A DNA stretch of 64,000 nucleotides from GCA-2862585 sp965661345. GTDB taxonomy: Bacteria; Bacteroidota; Bacteroidia; Flavobacteriales; UBA7312. The notes beneath the pieces were generated by a model. The model ran no database searches, was not told the origin of the DNA, and saw nothing but the letters and a program-made list of their open reading frames with translations. Positions 1 through 7,631 of the stretch are shown piece by piece. The translations under genes and the position numbers were made by a program. The stretch spans positions 310,001 through 374,000 of the forward strand of contig CBFIDK010000001.1 in NCBI GenBank assembly GCA_965661345.1, written 5' to 3'. Each line of letters starts with the position of its first letter. The first letter of the stretch is position 1.

Positions 1-1014
1 ATAAAAAGCTTACAGCATAGAGGCCAACTGGTTAGAGAAAATCTTGAAACCGAGATAAATGATGCCGACATAAATAAGCTTATGCAAAACATGTATAAGC
101 TAGTAATGGTGCCTGGCGAAGAAATCATTCATGTTATACCACAAGAATACATAGTCGATAAACTAGACAACTTCCCAGATCCAAGAGGAATGGTAGGTGT
201 TCAGCTTGAGGCTAATTTTCACATAATAACGGGTCAAACAGCAGCTATTTCAAATATTAAAAAGTGCGTAAATAATGCAGGTCTTGCCATGACTGGGCTC
301 ACCCTTGAGCCTCTAGCCTCTGCAACTTCTGTGCTAGACGTCCAAGAATTAGAAGCGGGAGTAGCACTAGTAGATATAGGGGGAGGAACAACGGACGTTG
401 CCATTTTTAAAGATGGAATAATAAGACATACTGCCGTAATTCCATTTGGAGGAAATATCATTACTCAAGACATTAAAGAAGGCTGTTCTATTTTAGATAA
501 TCAAGCCGAATTGTTAAAGGTTAAGTTTGGCTCTGCCTTGGCAAGCCAGAACAAAGAAAATGAGATAGTATCTATTCCGGGTTTAAGAGGTAGAGAGCCC
601 AAAGAAATATCACTTAAAAACTTAGCTAATATAATACAGGCTAGAGTTGAGGAGATAATTGAACTGGTACACCATGAAATAAAAAATTCTGGATATGAGA
701 GAAAACTAATCACTGGAATTGTACTCACGGGAGGAGGAAGCCAACTAAAACACATTGGGCAATTAGTTGAATTTCATACAGGAATAGAATGCAGAATAGG
801 TTACCCAAACGAGCATTTATCTTCAAGTTCACCTATTGATGTCAGTAGTCCTATGTATGCCACTGGCGTTGGTTTGGTAATGAAATTTTTAGAGGAGGAT
901 AATGGCGACGAGCTAAATACAACCTCAGGAAAAACCACGAACAATGGAGGAATGGGCGACTTCTTTAAGAAGATGCTCGATAAAATTGATAAATATTTAA
1001 CAAACGACGAATAA
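1..1014 (+). CDS. ftsA: Cell division protein FtsA, 5' end cut by window
   Basis: Actin-like ATPase that tethers FtsZ polymers to the inner membrane and recruits later division proteins. The reading frame is open from the first base, so the true start lies upstream; 337 residues are visible. Actin-fold nucleotide signatures are seen: a phosphate-2 type motif (VDIGGGTTDVA) encoded near 370-400 and an adenosine-type motif (GIVLTGGGSQ) near 715-745. The protein ends in a basic, amphipathic helix-like tail (FFKKMLDKIDKYL), as expected of the FtsA membrane-targeting helix. ftsZ follows after 32 nt, the conserved dcw-cluster order. Identity is secure from motifs and context; the N-terminal part cannot be judged. 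Confidence 0.96.
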   Translation: MKSLQHRGQLVRENLETEINDADINKLMQNMYKLVMVPGEEIIHVIPQEYIVDKLDNFPDPRGMVGVQLEANFHIITGQTAAISNIKKCVNNAGLAMTGLTLEPLASATSVLDVQELEAGVALVDIGGGTTDVAIFKDGIIRHTAVIPFGGNIITQDIKEGCSILDNQAELLKVKFGSALASQNKENEIVSIPGLRGREPKEISLKNLANIIQARVEEIIELVHHEIKNSGYERKLITGIVLTGGGSQLKHIGQLVEFHTGIECRIGYPNEHLSSSSPIDVSSPMYATGVGLVMKFLEEDNGDELNTTSGKTTNNGGMGDFFKKMLDKIDKYLTNDE

Positions 1015-1046
1015 ACTGAACTATTAACAAATTAATAATTAAGACA

Positions 1047-2687
1047 ATGACAAACGAAAGTGTATTAGCATTTGACTTACCAAAAAACCAATCATCCGTC
1101 ATTAAAGTGATAGGTGTTGGTGGAGGCGGAAGCAATGCAGTGAATTACATGTATGAACATGGAATCGAAGGCGTAGACTTTGCTGTTTGCAACACAGATT
1201 TGCAAGCATTAGAAGCGAGTCCAATTACTACCAAGATTCAGATTGGTGCAGAAATAACCGAAGGGTTGGGAGCTGGCGCGAATCCTGAAGTAGGTAGAAA
1301 AGCAGCTGAAGAAAGCATCGACCGTATTAACGAACTTCTTGAAACGAATACAAAAATGCTTTTCATTACAGCTGGAATGGGTGGTGGTACCGGAACGGGT
1401 GCAGCTCCAGTAATTGCTCGTGTAGCAAGAGAAAAAGAAATCCTTACCGTGGCTGTAGTAACAGTTCCTTTTTGGACTGAAGGAGGTAACAGAAAACAAT
1501 ATGCCGAGAAAGGGTTAGAAGAATTAAGAGCTAACGTAGACACACTTTTAGTGATTAATAATGACAGGCTTATTGAAGTTTATGGTGATTTAACATTGAG
1601 TAGAGCTTTTGCAAAAGCTAACGAAGTATTAAATACAGCTACAAAAGGAATTGCTGAAGTTATTTCACAGACATTAATGGTAAATATTGACCTTAATGAT
1701 GCTAAAAGAGTATTAAAAGACAGCGGGAGCGCCGTAATGGGGCAATCGTATGCTTCTGGAGAAAACCGTGCCATTGAAGCCATTGAGGCAGCACTGGATT
1801 CACCTCTACTTCATGACAATAACATAAAAGGCGCACAACAAGTACTGCTTAAAATTGTTACTGGTCCTGGTGAAAAAGAAATCAGAATGACTGAATTATT
1901 CAGTATTAAAAAGCACATTCAAGATGTTGCAGGTTCTGATGTAAACATCATTGAAGGTATTGGCGTGGAAGAAGGTATGGAGGATGAAATAAGCGTAACA
2001 GTAATTGCAACGGGTTTCAAAGTGAATAAGAACTTAGGCCCTGCAAAACCAATTACGCCTAAAGTCTACGATTTAGAAAATGACGATACAGAAACTAATG
2101 AGGTAACTGAAGAAGACACTACGGATTCTCTTATTGATTTTGATACTGATGAAACACCTCAAGCGACCCTAAATTTTGATTTGGATGCAGAAGCACCAAC
2201 GCTAAATTTTTCCTTAGAAGAAGAATCTTCAGAGGAAAGTCCAATCGATTTCCCAGTAAACAGTGAAGCTCCTCAACCACAACAAGAAATCATTTCTGAA
2301 TTAGTAGAAGATGAAATTGTTGATGAAAACGAAGTAGTCGTTCATACTTTAGAAATGGAAGAGGAAGCTGAAGAAGTCATTTCAGAATTAAAAGATGAGG
2401 TTGAAAAAGAGGAGTTTACTCAAATCAATCACGGTATTTCTGCAGAGCAAATGGCATTAAGAAGCCGTCAACGAATGGACAGATTAAGAGAAATAACCAT
2501 GAAGCTTCGCACTCCATCGGGTCTTACTGACCTAGAAAGTCAGCCAGCATATAAGCGCCGTGAAGTCGAGCTTGATGATGTAGCGCATTCGTCTGATTCA
2601 GAAGCATCAAACTATGTTCTTGGAGAAGATGACGATAAAAACATTGGCATCAAGCCCAATAATTTCTTACACGATAACGTTGACTAA
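1047..2687 (+). CDS. ftsZ: Cell division protein FtsZ
   Basis: Tubulin-like GTPase forming the cytokinetic ring. The N-terminal GVGGGGSNAVNYM stretch (residues 23-35) and the tubulin signature GGGTGTG (112-118) are intact, and the globular GTPase and C-terminal domains run to about residue 330. At 546 residues it is much longer than the roughly 380 residues usual in proteobacteria. The extra length is an Asp/Glu-rich linker (about 335-465) followed by a basic stretch and the terminal peptide NNFLHDNVD, which I take as the Bacteroidota version of the partner-binding tail. The ATG at 1047 precedes the conserved core by a normal distance. yqeY follows 2 nt after the stop, suggesting cotranscription. 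Confidence 0.98.
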   Translation: MTNESVLAFDLPKNQSSVIKVIGVGGGGSNAVNYMYEHGIEGVDFAVCNTDLQALEASPITTKIQIGAEITEGLGAGANPEVGRKAAEESIDRINELLETNTKMLFITAGMGGGTGTGAAPVIARVAREKEILTVAVVTVPFWTEGGNRKQYAEKGLEELRANVDTLLVINNDRLIEVYGDLTLSRAFAKANEVLNTATKGIAEVISQTLMVNIDLNDAKRVLKDSGSAVMGQSYASGENRAIEAIEAALDSPLLHDNNIKGAQQVLLKIVTGPGEKEIRMTELFSIKKHIQDVAGSDVNIIEGIGVEEGMEDEISVTVIATGFKVNKNLGPAKPITPKVYDLENDDTETNEVTEEDTTDSLIDFDTDETPQATLNFDLDAEAPTLNFSLEEESSEESPIDFPVNSEAPQPQQEIISELVEDEIVDENEVVVHTLEMEEEAEEVISELKDEVEKEEFTQINHGISAEQMALRSRQRMDRLREITMKLRTPSGLTDLESQPAYKRREVELDDVAHSSDSEASNYVLGEDDDKNIGIKPNNFLHDNVD

Positions 2688-2689
2688 TT

Positions 2690-3124
2690 ATGGATATAAA
2701 TAAAGAGATTAAAGAAGCCATGTTGGCTAAAGACTCGGTGAGACTTTCTTCCTTAAGAGCAATAAAGTCTGCTTTTTTGGTGGCGCAAACCGAAAAAGGT
2801 GCTGGCGAATTAGATGATGATGCCATGCAAAAAATCATCCAAAAACAAGTCAAGCAGCGAAAAGATGCAGCGGCCATTTATATAGAGCAAAATCGACAGG
2901 ATTTAGCGGATGATGAATTGGCACAAGTTTCTATTCTTGAAGAGTTTTTGCCTGAACAGTTAAGCGAAGATGAAATTCGCCAAACGGTTGAAGCAATAAT
3001 GACTCAAATGGGTGCTTCAAGCATGGCAGATATGGGTAAAGTTATGGGTGCAGCTAACAAACAGTTAGCCGGTAGAGCCGATGGGAAACTCATAGCTCAA
3101 ATTGTTAAATCAAAATTATCTTAG
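2690..3124 (+). CDS. GatB/YqeY domain-containing protein
   Basis: A 144-residue soluble, mostly helical, charged protein of the YqeY family, which resembles the C-terminal tail domain of the amidotransferase subunit GatB. The biological role is not well established; family members are thought to have a tRNA-related function by analogy to GatB. Recognisable family features are the SLRAIKSA segment (residues about 21-28), the EFLPEQLSEDEI region near 90 and the Gly-rich MGKVMGAANKQLAGRADG stretch near 118-135. Length is normal for the family. It starts 2 nt after ftsZ and is followed by a strong hairpin terminator, so it is the last gene of the ftsA-ftsZ transcription unit. Confidence 0.9.
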   Translation: MDINKEIKEAMLAKDSVRLSSLRAIKSAFLVAQTEKGAGELDDDAMQKIIQKQVKQRKDAAAIYIEQNRQDLADDELAQVSILEEFLPEQLSEDEIRQTVEAIMTQMGASSMADMGKVMGAANKQLAGRADGKLIAQIVKSKLS

Positions 3125-3149
3125 TTATTACAGTTTAGTTCAGTTAATT

Positions 3150-3180
3150 AAAACCCTTGCCAATATGGCAAGGGTTTTTT
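3150..3180 (+). terminator. Intrinsic terminator after the ftsZ-yqeY unit
   Basis: A perfect stem with arms AAACCCTTGCC (3151-3161) and GGCAAGGGTTT (3167-3177), a 5-nt loop AATAT, and a T-run to 3180. It lies 26 nt after the yqeY stop and closes the division-cluster transcript. Confidence 0.9.
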
Positions 3181-3218
3181 CGTTATATTAGCGATTAACT
3201 AACTTAAAACCATTTGTC

Positions 3219-3626
3219 ATGAAAAAACTATTCGCATCTATTTTATTTCTTTTTTTTATTTCTCATTCATCGTTCTCCTCAAGTCTTTCAGAAGAATTTC
3301 AATTAATTAATGATACCATCTTTGAAGAAGTGGATGTTATGCCAGAATTCGAAGGAGGTATAGAAGGTTTAATGGCGTATGTTAAAAAAAACACTAAATA
3401 TCCAGAAGAGGGAAGAGCAAATAAGGAAACAGCTCGTGTTTTTATAGAATTTGTCGTTGACAAATCAGGTTATGTAAAAGATGTAAAATCCCTCAAGAAG
3501 CAAAAGAAATACTTTGAAGAAGAAGCCATAAGAGTGATTTCAAATATGCCGAGATGGAGAGCAGGTTTATATCAGAAGAAACCAGTCAGTACAAGGGTTG
3601 TATTACCCATTACTTTTCAATTATAA
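3219..3626 (+). CDS. Secreted/anchored TonB C-terminal domain protein
   Basis: A 135-residue protein with an N-terminal hydrophobic signal (about residues 4-20, ending in a Ser-rich patch) followed almost directly by a TonB C-terminal domain. The domain shows EVDVMPEFEGG, YPEEGR, VFIEFVVDKSGYVKDV and the closing MPRWRAGLY...VVLPITF pattern. True TonB proteins carry a long Pro-rich linker between membrane anchor and this domain; here it is missing, so the protein is probably a periplasmic or membrane-anchored module rather than a full energy transducer. It is a single gene after a terminator and its stop abuts the gldD stop on the other strand. Function beyond the domain is unknown. Confidence 0.85.
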   Translation: MKKLFASILFLFFISHSSFSSSLSEEFQLINDTIFEEVDVMPEFEGGIEGLMAYVKKNTKYPEEGRANKETARVFIEFVVDKSGYVKDVKSLKKQKKYFEEEAIRVISNMPRWRAGLYQKKPVSTRVVLPITFQL

Positions 3627-4181
3627 TTATTCCCATCTCCAGCTTTCTATAATGCTGTAGATGTCTTCTTTAATGAAATTACTAATAGGAATAATTGAAT
3701 CGTTTAGAGCAGTATTGAAATACAGAGCCCCTCTAACAAAGTGGTTAGTGCTGTCTGTCAAATAAAACTGTATTGGTGTTGCTGTGCCGCCTTGAAAAGT
3801 ATAAACGACTCCATAGACGTCTAAAGAGTCATTTACAAATAGCTGTTCACTAATGGCTTCAGCTTTTTGAGCATGCTTGTAGGCTAGGTCTCTACTGTCC
3901 TCTGTGAAACTATATACGTCGTTGTTTAATGACTTATAGGACATATGTAGTGTGCCGCCAAGAGGTTCGAATTTTAAATCAAACCAAAATTTGTCTTCAT
4001 CATGAAAATTTAGTGTGGTATAATCTGGCTGCTGAAAGGTAAACGGACAGTGACTCTCTGAAAGAAATGTTGATTTTTTTGGGAAATCAATTCTTGGGTA
4101 GCCACTTGGCTTAGGCGTATAACTTTTATTACACGCTAAAATTGTTAAGGAAAAGCATATCAATAAAAACCTATTCATCAA
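3627..4181 (-). CDS. gldD: Gliding motility lipoprotein GldD
   Basis: Lipoprotein required in Flavobacterium for gliding and type IX secretion; its biochemical role is not known. The 184-residue product has a short signal and lipobox ending ILAC (Cys17), then the characteristic PKPSGYPRIDFP segment, close to the PKPRGYxRIDLP signature of GldD. Either of the two adjacent Met codons could be the start; both leave a proper lipoprotein signal. The start overlaps the end of gldE by 11 nt, so the two are translationally linked, as in other gliding Bacteroidota. The stop abuts the convergent TonB-domain gene with no spacer. Confidence 0.93.
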   Translation of the reverse strand: MMNRFLLICFSLTILACNKSYTPKPSGYPRIDFPKKSTFLSESHCPFTFQQPDYTTLNFHDEDKFWFDLKFEPLGGTLHMSYKSLNNDVYSFTEDSRDLAYKHAQKAEAISEQLFVNDSLDVYGVVYTFQGGTATPIQFYLTDSTNHFVRGALYFNTALNDSIIPISNFIKEDIYSIIESWRWE

Positions 4182-5481
4182 TAGTGATTTTTATACGTTT
4201 AACTCTTGTTTTATCAACGGATTCAACTGTGAAGGTGTATTGTTTATAAACCAATTGCTCTTCATGTTTAGGGATATCTCCCTTCATTTCCAGAATCAAT
4301 CCAGCCAATGTGTCCGATTCTCCTTTTATATCGTCAAAAAAGTCTATTTCGCCATCAATAGTTTTGAGGACATCATTCAGAGATGTTTTCCCCTCGAAGA
4401 TATAATTAGTGTTATCTAGTTTTGAAAACTGTATACCGTCGTCATCAAACTCATCATTGATGTCGCCTACAATTTCTTCAATAATATCTTCTAGAGTTAC
4501 AATGCCTGACGTTCCCCCGTATTCGTCAACCACAACAGCAAGATGGGTTTTCTTTTCTTGGAATTCTTTCATGAGGTCATCAATCATCTTGCCTTCAGGA
4601 ACAAAGAAAGGTGTTCGGATAAGTTTCATCCAATCAAATTCTTCTCTTTCTAAAAATGGCAATAAATCCTTAATGTATAATATACCTAGTATGGTGTCAA
4701 AATTTTCTTTGAAAATAGGTATTCTTGAGTATCCGCATGAAATTACTGTTTTTCGCACTTCGTTAAAGTCAGTGTTTTGTTCGATGGCAGTAACGTCTAC
4801 TCTCGACTTCATTATTTCTTTAACTTGAATATTTCCAAACTCGACGATACTCCTAAGTATTCGTTTTTCTTCTTCGTTAGTATCGTTTTCTCCGGCTAAA
4901 TCCAATGCAGAAGATAGGTCGTCTACAGAAATTTTATAGCCTTTCGACCTGAATCTTTTTTCAATTATGGAGGTCGAAGAAACTAATAACTGGCTGAGGG
5001 GCTTAAAAAAGTTTGATAAAACTTTTAGAGGCGTGCTCATCATTTTAGCAAAGGCTAATGTATTTTGATTAGCGTAAACCTTTGGGATAACTTCTCCCAG
5101 TAATAATAACGCAAATGTTACGACTACCACCTGTATTACAAAACTCAATATTGGAAAGTTGTTGAAATCAAATATTTGATTTGTAATGAATGTTGATAGT
5201 ATGACTATGGCAACATTTATAAAGTTATTTGAGATTAAAATTGTTGCTAATAAATGGTTAGGTTTTTGCATTAGCTTTTTTATCGGTGCTACTGAATCTT
5301 TCTCTTCATCTGCAAGTTTTGATGAGTCTAGAGAAAAGAAAGCCACTTCAGATCCAGAAATCAGAGCTGATGATATTAGCAACAAAAAGATACCAAGTAA
5401 AGCAAATACCAGATTTAAGTCAATGCTTTGGTTAGCTATAGATATTAGTAAAGTAATAATCTGTTCAGGGTCGTCGTCCAA
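4171..5481 (-). CDS. gldE: Gliding motility-associated protein GldE (CorC/HlyC-like)
   Basis: Membrane protein of the CNNM/CorC-HlyC family and known partner of GldD. Visible order: an N-terminal DUF21-type transmembrane domain with about four hydrophobic segments (residues 10-170), a pair of CBS domains (about 205-330, including MKSRVDVTAI and AVVVDEYGGTSGIVTLEDIIEEIVG split over two strands and a helix), and a C-terminal CorC_HlyC transporter-associated domain (about 345-430). Length 436 is normal. The gene lies 23 nt after ssb and overlaps gldD. Homology to magnesium/cobalt efflux proteins does not by itself show ion transport; in gliding bacteria the role is to support GldD. Confidence 0.93.
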   Translation of the reverse strand: MDDDPEQIITLLISIANQSIDLNLVFALLGIFLLLISSALISGSEVAFFSLDSSKLADEEKDSVAPIKKLMQKPNHLLATILISNNFINVAIVILSTFITNQIFDFNNFPILSFVIQVVVVTFALLLLGEVIPKVYANQNTLAFAKMMSTPLKVLSNFFKPLSQLLVSSTSIIEKRFRSKGYKISVDDLSSALDLAGENDTNEEEKRILRSIVEFGNIQVKEIMKSRVDVTAIEQNTDFNEVRKTVISCGYSRIPIFKENFDTILGILYIKDLLPFLEREEFDWMKLIRTPFFVPEGKMIDDLMKEFQEKKTHLAVVVDEYGGTSGIVTLEDIIEEIVGDINDEFDDDGIQFSKLDNTNYIFEGKTSLNDVLKTIDGEIDFFDDIKGESDTLAGLILEMKGDIPKHEEQLVYKQYTFTVESVDKTRVKRIKITIDE

Positions 5482-5504
5482 AAGGTATTCGTTTTAATTA
5501 AAAT

Positions 5505-5927
5505 TTAGAATGGTAAATCATCGTCTGGAGCATCTTGAACGGGAGGCGTTGCACCACCTGTGTTTTCAGCGATACTATCAGAGTTGTCAGATTTTTTACC
5601 CAACATTTCCAAGCTGTCACACATTATCTCAGTTGTATATCTAGTCAAGCCATCTTTATCTTCCCAAGATCTAGTTCTCAACCGGCCTTCAATGTACACG
5701 CTATTGCCTTTTTTGAGATAAGGCTCAACAACTTTAGCTGCCAGTCCTCCTCTTGCCACGATGGTGTGCCATTCGGTTTGTGTTACTTTTTCGTTAGTGT
5801 CTTTTTTGATGTAAGTTTCGGAAGTTGCTATTGGAAAACGGGCTAATGATCCGCCGTTTTCAAAATGCCTTACTTCGGGGTCTTTACCTAAATTTCCTAC
5901 TAGTATTACTTTGTTAACGCTTGCCAT
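5505..5927 (-). CDS. ssb: Single-stranded DNA-binding protein
   Basis: OB-fold protein that coats single-stranded DNA during replication, repair and recombination. Residues 1-110 form the OB domain (opening MASVNKVILVGNLGKDPEVR, with WHTIVARGGLA and SVYIEGRLRTRSWEDKDG patterns). A short flexible linker follows and then the acidic tip DDDLPF at the C-terminus, the standard docking site for partner proteins. At 140 residues it is a compact SSB. It has its own -7 element (TATATTTG, minus strand, 5961-5968), 33 nt before the start and beyond the mutY stop, so it need not depend on mutY transcription. Confidence 0.97.
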   Translation of the reverse strand: MASVNKVILVGNLGKDPEVRHFENGGSLARFPIATSETYIKKDTNEKVTQTEWHTIVARGGLAAKVVEPYLKKGNSVYIEGRLRTRSWEDKDGLTRYTTEIMCDSLEMLGKKSDNSDSIAENTGGATPPVQDAPDDDLPF

Positions 5928-5960
5928 TTTTTATGATTTAAGGGTTATACTTTATACACC

Positions 5961-5968
5961 CAAATATA
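5961..5968 (-). promoter_or_regulatory. -7 element of ssb promoter
   Basis: TATATTTG on the minus strand, an exact match to the Bacteroidota -7 consensus TAnnTTTG, 33 nt upstream of the ssb ATG and outside the mutY coding region. Confidence 0.6.
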
Positions 5969-5984
5969 ATTAAAAATTAATGAG

Positions 5985-7019
5985 TTAATTTAATAAATTC
6001 ATGTATTTTTCAATGAGTCTTGGTACTGCTATAGTACTTAAATCTTGTAATTTAAGAGTTGTAAACGAATGGTTTTCGGGCAAATTATCACAATTTATTT
6101 CCCAAAAACGAGCATAAATATTACGATGACTTAATATGTGTTTTATCTCTTTAATTGATTGGATTTTATAGTCAATGTCTTTAGTCCATTTTTGAAATTC
6201 ACTGTTTTTCAGCATATTTTCTTCAGATTTTTTTTCTGAACTTTCTATTAGTGGTAATTCAAAAAGATTCATCCAAATGCCTTTTTCAGTCCGTTTGTTA
6301 ACCAGAGTTTTTTTATCTGACTTAAAGAAGAAGTAGTCAAAATAGAGTGTTTTGGATTCATTTTTTTTAATTTTTACAGGATAGTTTTCGGCAGTATTAC
6401 TCATAAATGCTACACATTCGTCGCTCAATGGGCATTTTTCACAATGTGGATTTTTTGGCTTACAAATTATAGCACCAATTTCCATAATAGCTTGGTTGTG
6501 CGTGTCAGGGCGTTTTTCGTCAATAAGTGAATTGGCCAGTTTTGAGAAATATTTTTTTCCTTCGGTACTATTTATCGCTAAATCGATACCATAAACTCTT
6601 GAAAGCAGTCTAAATACATTTCCGTCAACAACGGCATAAGGCAATTTGTAGGCAAATGAGGCAATTGCTGCGGCAGTGTAGTCGCCAACACCCTTTAAGT
6701 TCAAAATATCTTTATAGTTATCTGGAAAATTACCATTCTGAGAAATTTGCTTAGCTGCAAAATGTAAGTTCCTCGCTCTTGAATAATAACCAAGACCTTG
6801 CCAAAGTTTAAGTACTTCTTCCTCTTTTGCATTTGCTAAACTTTCTACGTTTGGAAATTGCTTGACGAATCTCTCGTAATAGGGGAGGCCTTGTTTAACT
6901 TGCGTTTGTTGCAAAATGATTTCAGACAACCAAATATAATATGGGTTTGAAGTGCTTCTCCACGGTAAGTCTCTTTTAAATTCTAAGTACCAGTTAATAA
7001 TTTGAGATGAAAATCGCAT
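5985..7019 (-). CDS. mutY: A/G-specific adenine glycosylase MutY
   Basis: Base-excision repair glycosylase that removes adenine mispaired with 8-oxoguanine. The catalytic Glu lies in SEIILQQTQV (residues 32-41). The helix-hairpin-helix and catalytic Asp region is LKGVGDYTAAAIAS...AVVDGNVFR (about 107-138). A four-cysteine iron-sulfur site is seen as CKPKNPHCEKCPLSDEC, spacing C-x6-C-x2-C-x5-C. The C-terminal third is the NUDIX-like 8-oxoG recognition domain. Length 344 is typical. The ATG at 7019 leaves the usual N-terminus. The gene is divergent from HU and heads the mutY-ssb-gldE-gldD block, an order I recognise from other Flavobacteriia. Confidence 0.96.
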   Translation of the reverse strand: MRFSSQIINWYLEFKRDLPWRSTSNPYYIWLSEIILQQTQVKQGLPYYERFVKQFPNVESLANAKEEEVLKLWQGLGYYSRARNLHFAAKQISQNGNFPDNYKDILNLKGVGDYTAAAIASFAYKLPYAVVDGNVFRLLSRVYGIDLAINSTEGKKYFSKLANSLIDEKRPDTHNQAIMEIGAIICKPKNPHCEKCPLSDECVAFMSNTAENYPVKIKKNESKTLYFDYFFFKSDKKTLVNKRTEKGIWMNLFELPLIESSEKKSEENMLKNSEFQKWTKDIDYKIQSIKEIKHILSHRNIYARFWEINCDNLPENHSFTTLKLQDLSTIAVPRLIEKYMNLLN

Positions 7020-7032
7020 TAAGTCGTTGAGT

Positions 7033-7057
7033 ATAAGGCGTTAAAAGTAACGCTTAT
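7033..7057. promoter_or_regulatory. Imperfect dyad between mutY and HU
   Basis: Arms ATAAGGCGTTA (7033-7043) and TAACGCTTAT (7048-7057) are inverted repeats apart from one bulged G, with an AAAG loop. The dyad lies 14 nt upstream of mutY and 25 nt before the HU -7 element, so it could be an operator for either gene or a hairpin in the mutY leader. No known motif was recognised. Confidence 0.35.
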
Positions 7058-7082
7058 GTATAAAGTTTAAATAAAAAGTGAG

Positions 7083-7090
7083 TATATTTG
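7083..7090 (+). promoter_or_regulatory. -7 element of HU promoter
   Basis: TATATTTG followed by C, an exact Bacteroidota -7 consensus, 43 nt before the HU ATG. No convincing -33 TTG was found upstream. Confidence 0.6.
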
Positions 7091-7133
7091 CAGCAAAATT
7101 AAAACATTTAAGCATCTTTTTAAGATTGAGGTT

Positions 7134-7421
7134 ATGACAAAATTAGAAATTGTAAACTCCATTTCAGATAAAATTGGTGTAGAAAGAGTTGATGTTCAGG
7201 CAGTTGTAGAAGCATTCATGCATGAAGTTAAAGGTTCTTTATCCAATGGCGAAGATGTGTTTTTGAGAGGATTTGGATCATTTATTGTTAAGAAAAGAGC
7301 AGAGAAGACTGGTAGAGATATTTCAAAAAATACGACTATTATCATTCCAGCTCACAATATACCAGCCTTTAAGCCCTCAAAAGAATTTGTAAATAAAGTT
7401 AAGACAAACGTTCAACTTTAA
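7134..7421 (+). CDS. HU family DNA-binding protein
   Basis: A 95-residue nucleoid protein of the HU/IHF family, binding and bending DNA as a dimer. The helical N-terminal half (VNSISDKIGVERVDVQAV) leads into the dimer-interface FLRGFGSF strand (about residues 43-50), then the flexible DNA-gripping arms ending in the family signature IPAFKPSKEFVNKVK. It has a normal HU length and a good upstream -7 element. A very small basic reading frame follows after 46 nt and RNase E/G after that, so the three may be one transcript. Whether it corresponds to HU-alpha or an IHF-like paralogue cannot be decided from this sequence. Confidence 0.94.
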   Translation: MTKLEIVNSISDKIGVERVDVQAVVEAFMHEVKGSLSNGEDVFLRGFGSFIVKKRAEKTGRDISKNTTIIIPAHNIPAFKPSKEFVNKVKTNVQL

Positions 7422-7467
7422 TTTTTTGAGCGTTATATAAATTAAAGAATTATAAAAATATTTGGTT

Positions 7468-7557
7468 ATGCCGAACGGAAAAAAAAGAAAAAGACACAAG
7501 ATGGCTACTCACAAACGCAAAAAGCGTTTAAGAAAGAATAGACACAAGAAAAAGTAG
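7468..7557 (+). CDS. 29-residue highly basic peptide, candidate ribosome-associated protein
   Basis: A short frame, ATG at 7468 to TAG at 7557, encoding 29 residues of which about 20 are Lys, Arg or His and none are acidic. It begins MPNGKKRKRHKMATHKRKK and ends NRHKKK. It sits between HU and RNase E/G. I recall near-identical short peptides at this position in other Flavobacteriia, which would argue for a real gene, but this was not checked. Composition suggests a nucleic-acid-binding extension like that of tiny ribosomal proteins (for example THX-type). An alternative is an internal start at the second Met (7501). Function unknown. Confidence 0.7.
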   Translation: MPNGKKRKRHKMATHKRKKRLRKNRHKKK

Positions 7558-7582
7558 AATATTCTACTAGTATCAATCTTGG

Positions 7583-7613
7583 GATGCATCTTATTTTTTT
7601 ATAAGAATGCATC
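7583..7613 (+). promoter_or_regulatory. Leader hairpin upstream of RNase E/G
   Basis: Arms GATGCATCTTAT (7583-7594) and ATAAGAATGCATC (7601-7613) pair over 12 bp with one bulged base and a six-T loop. The hairpin ends 18 nt before the rng start codon. There is no U-run after it, so it is not a standard terminator. Known RNase E genes are autoregulated through leader hairpins; a similar role here is inference only. Confidence 0.55.
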
Positions 7614-7631
7614 TCTGTATGCCACTTTATT

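Noticed and set aside
1209..1543. Two overlapping antisense open frames (96 and 101 codons) inside ftsZ
   Set aside because: They lie fully within the conserved GTPase domain, have Cys/Ser/Pro-rich or low-complexity translations, and no promoter or start context; they reflect codon bias of ftsZ.
5535..5846. 103-codon frame antisense to ssb
   Set aside because: Covers the ssb OB-fold codons exactly, and the translation has no recognisable features.
7441..7464. A separate leaderless promoter (AATATTTG) for the 29-residue peptide
   Set aside because: It has one mismatch at the first position of the consensus and sits in an A/T-only stretch where such matches are common by chance; read-through from HU is the simpler view.
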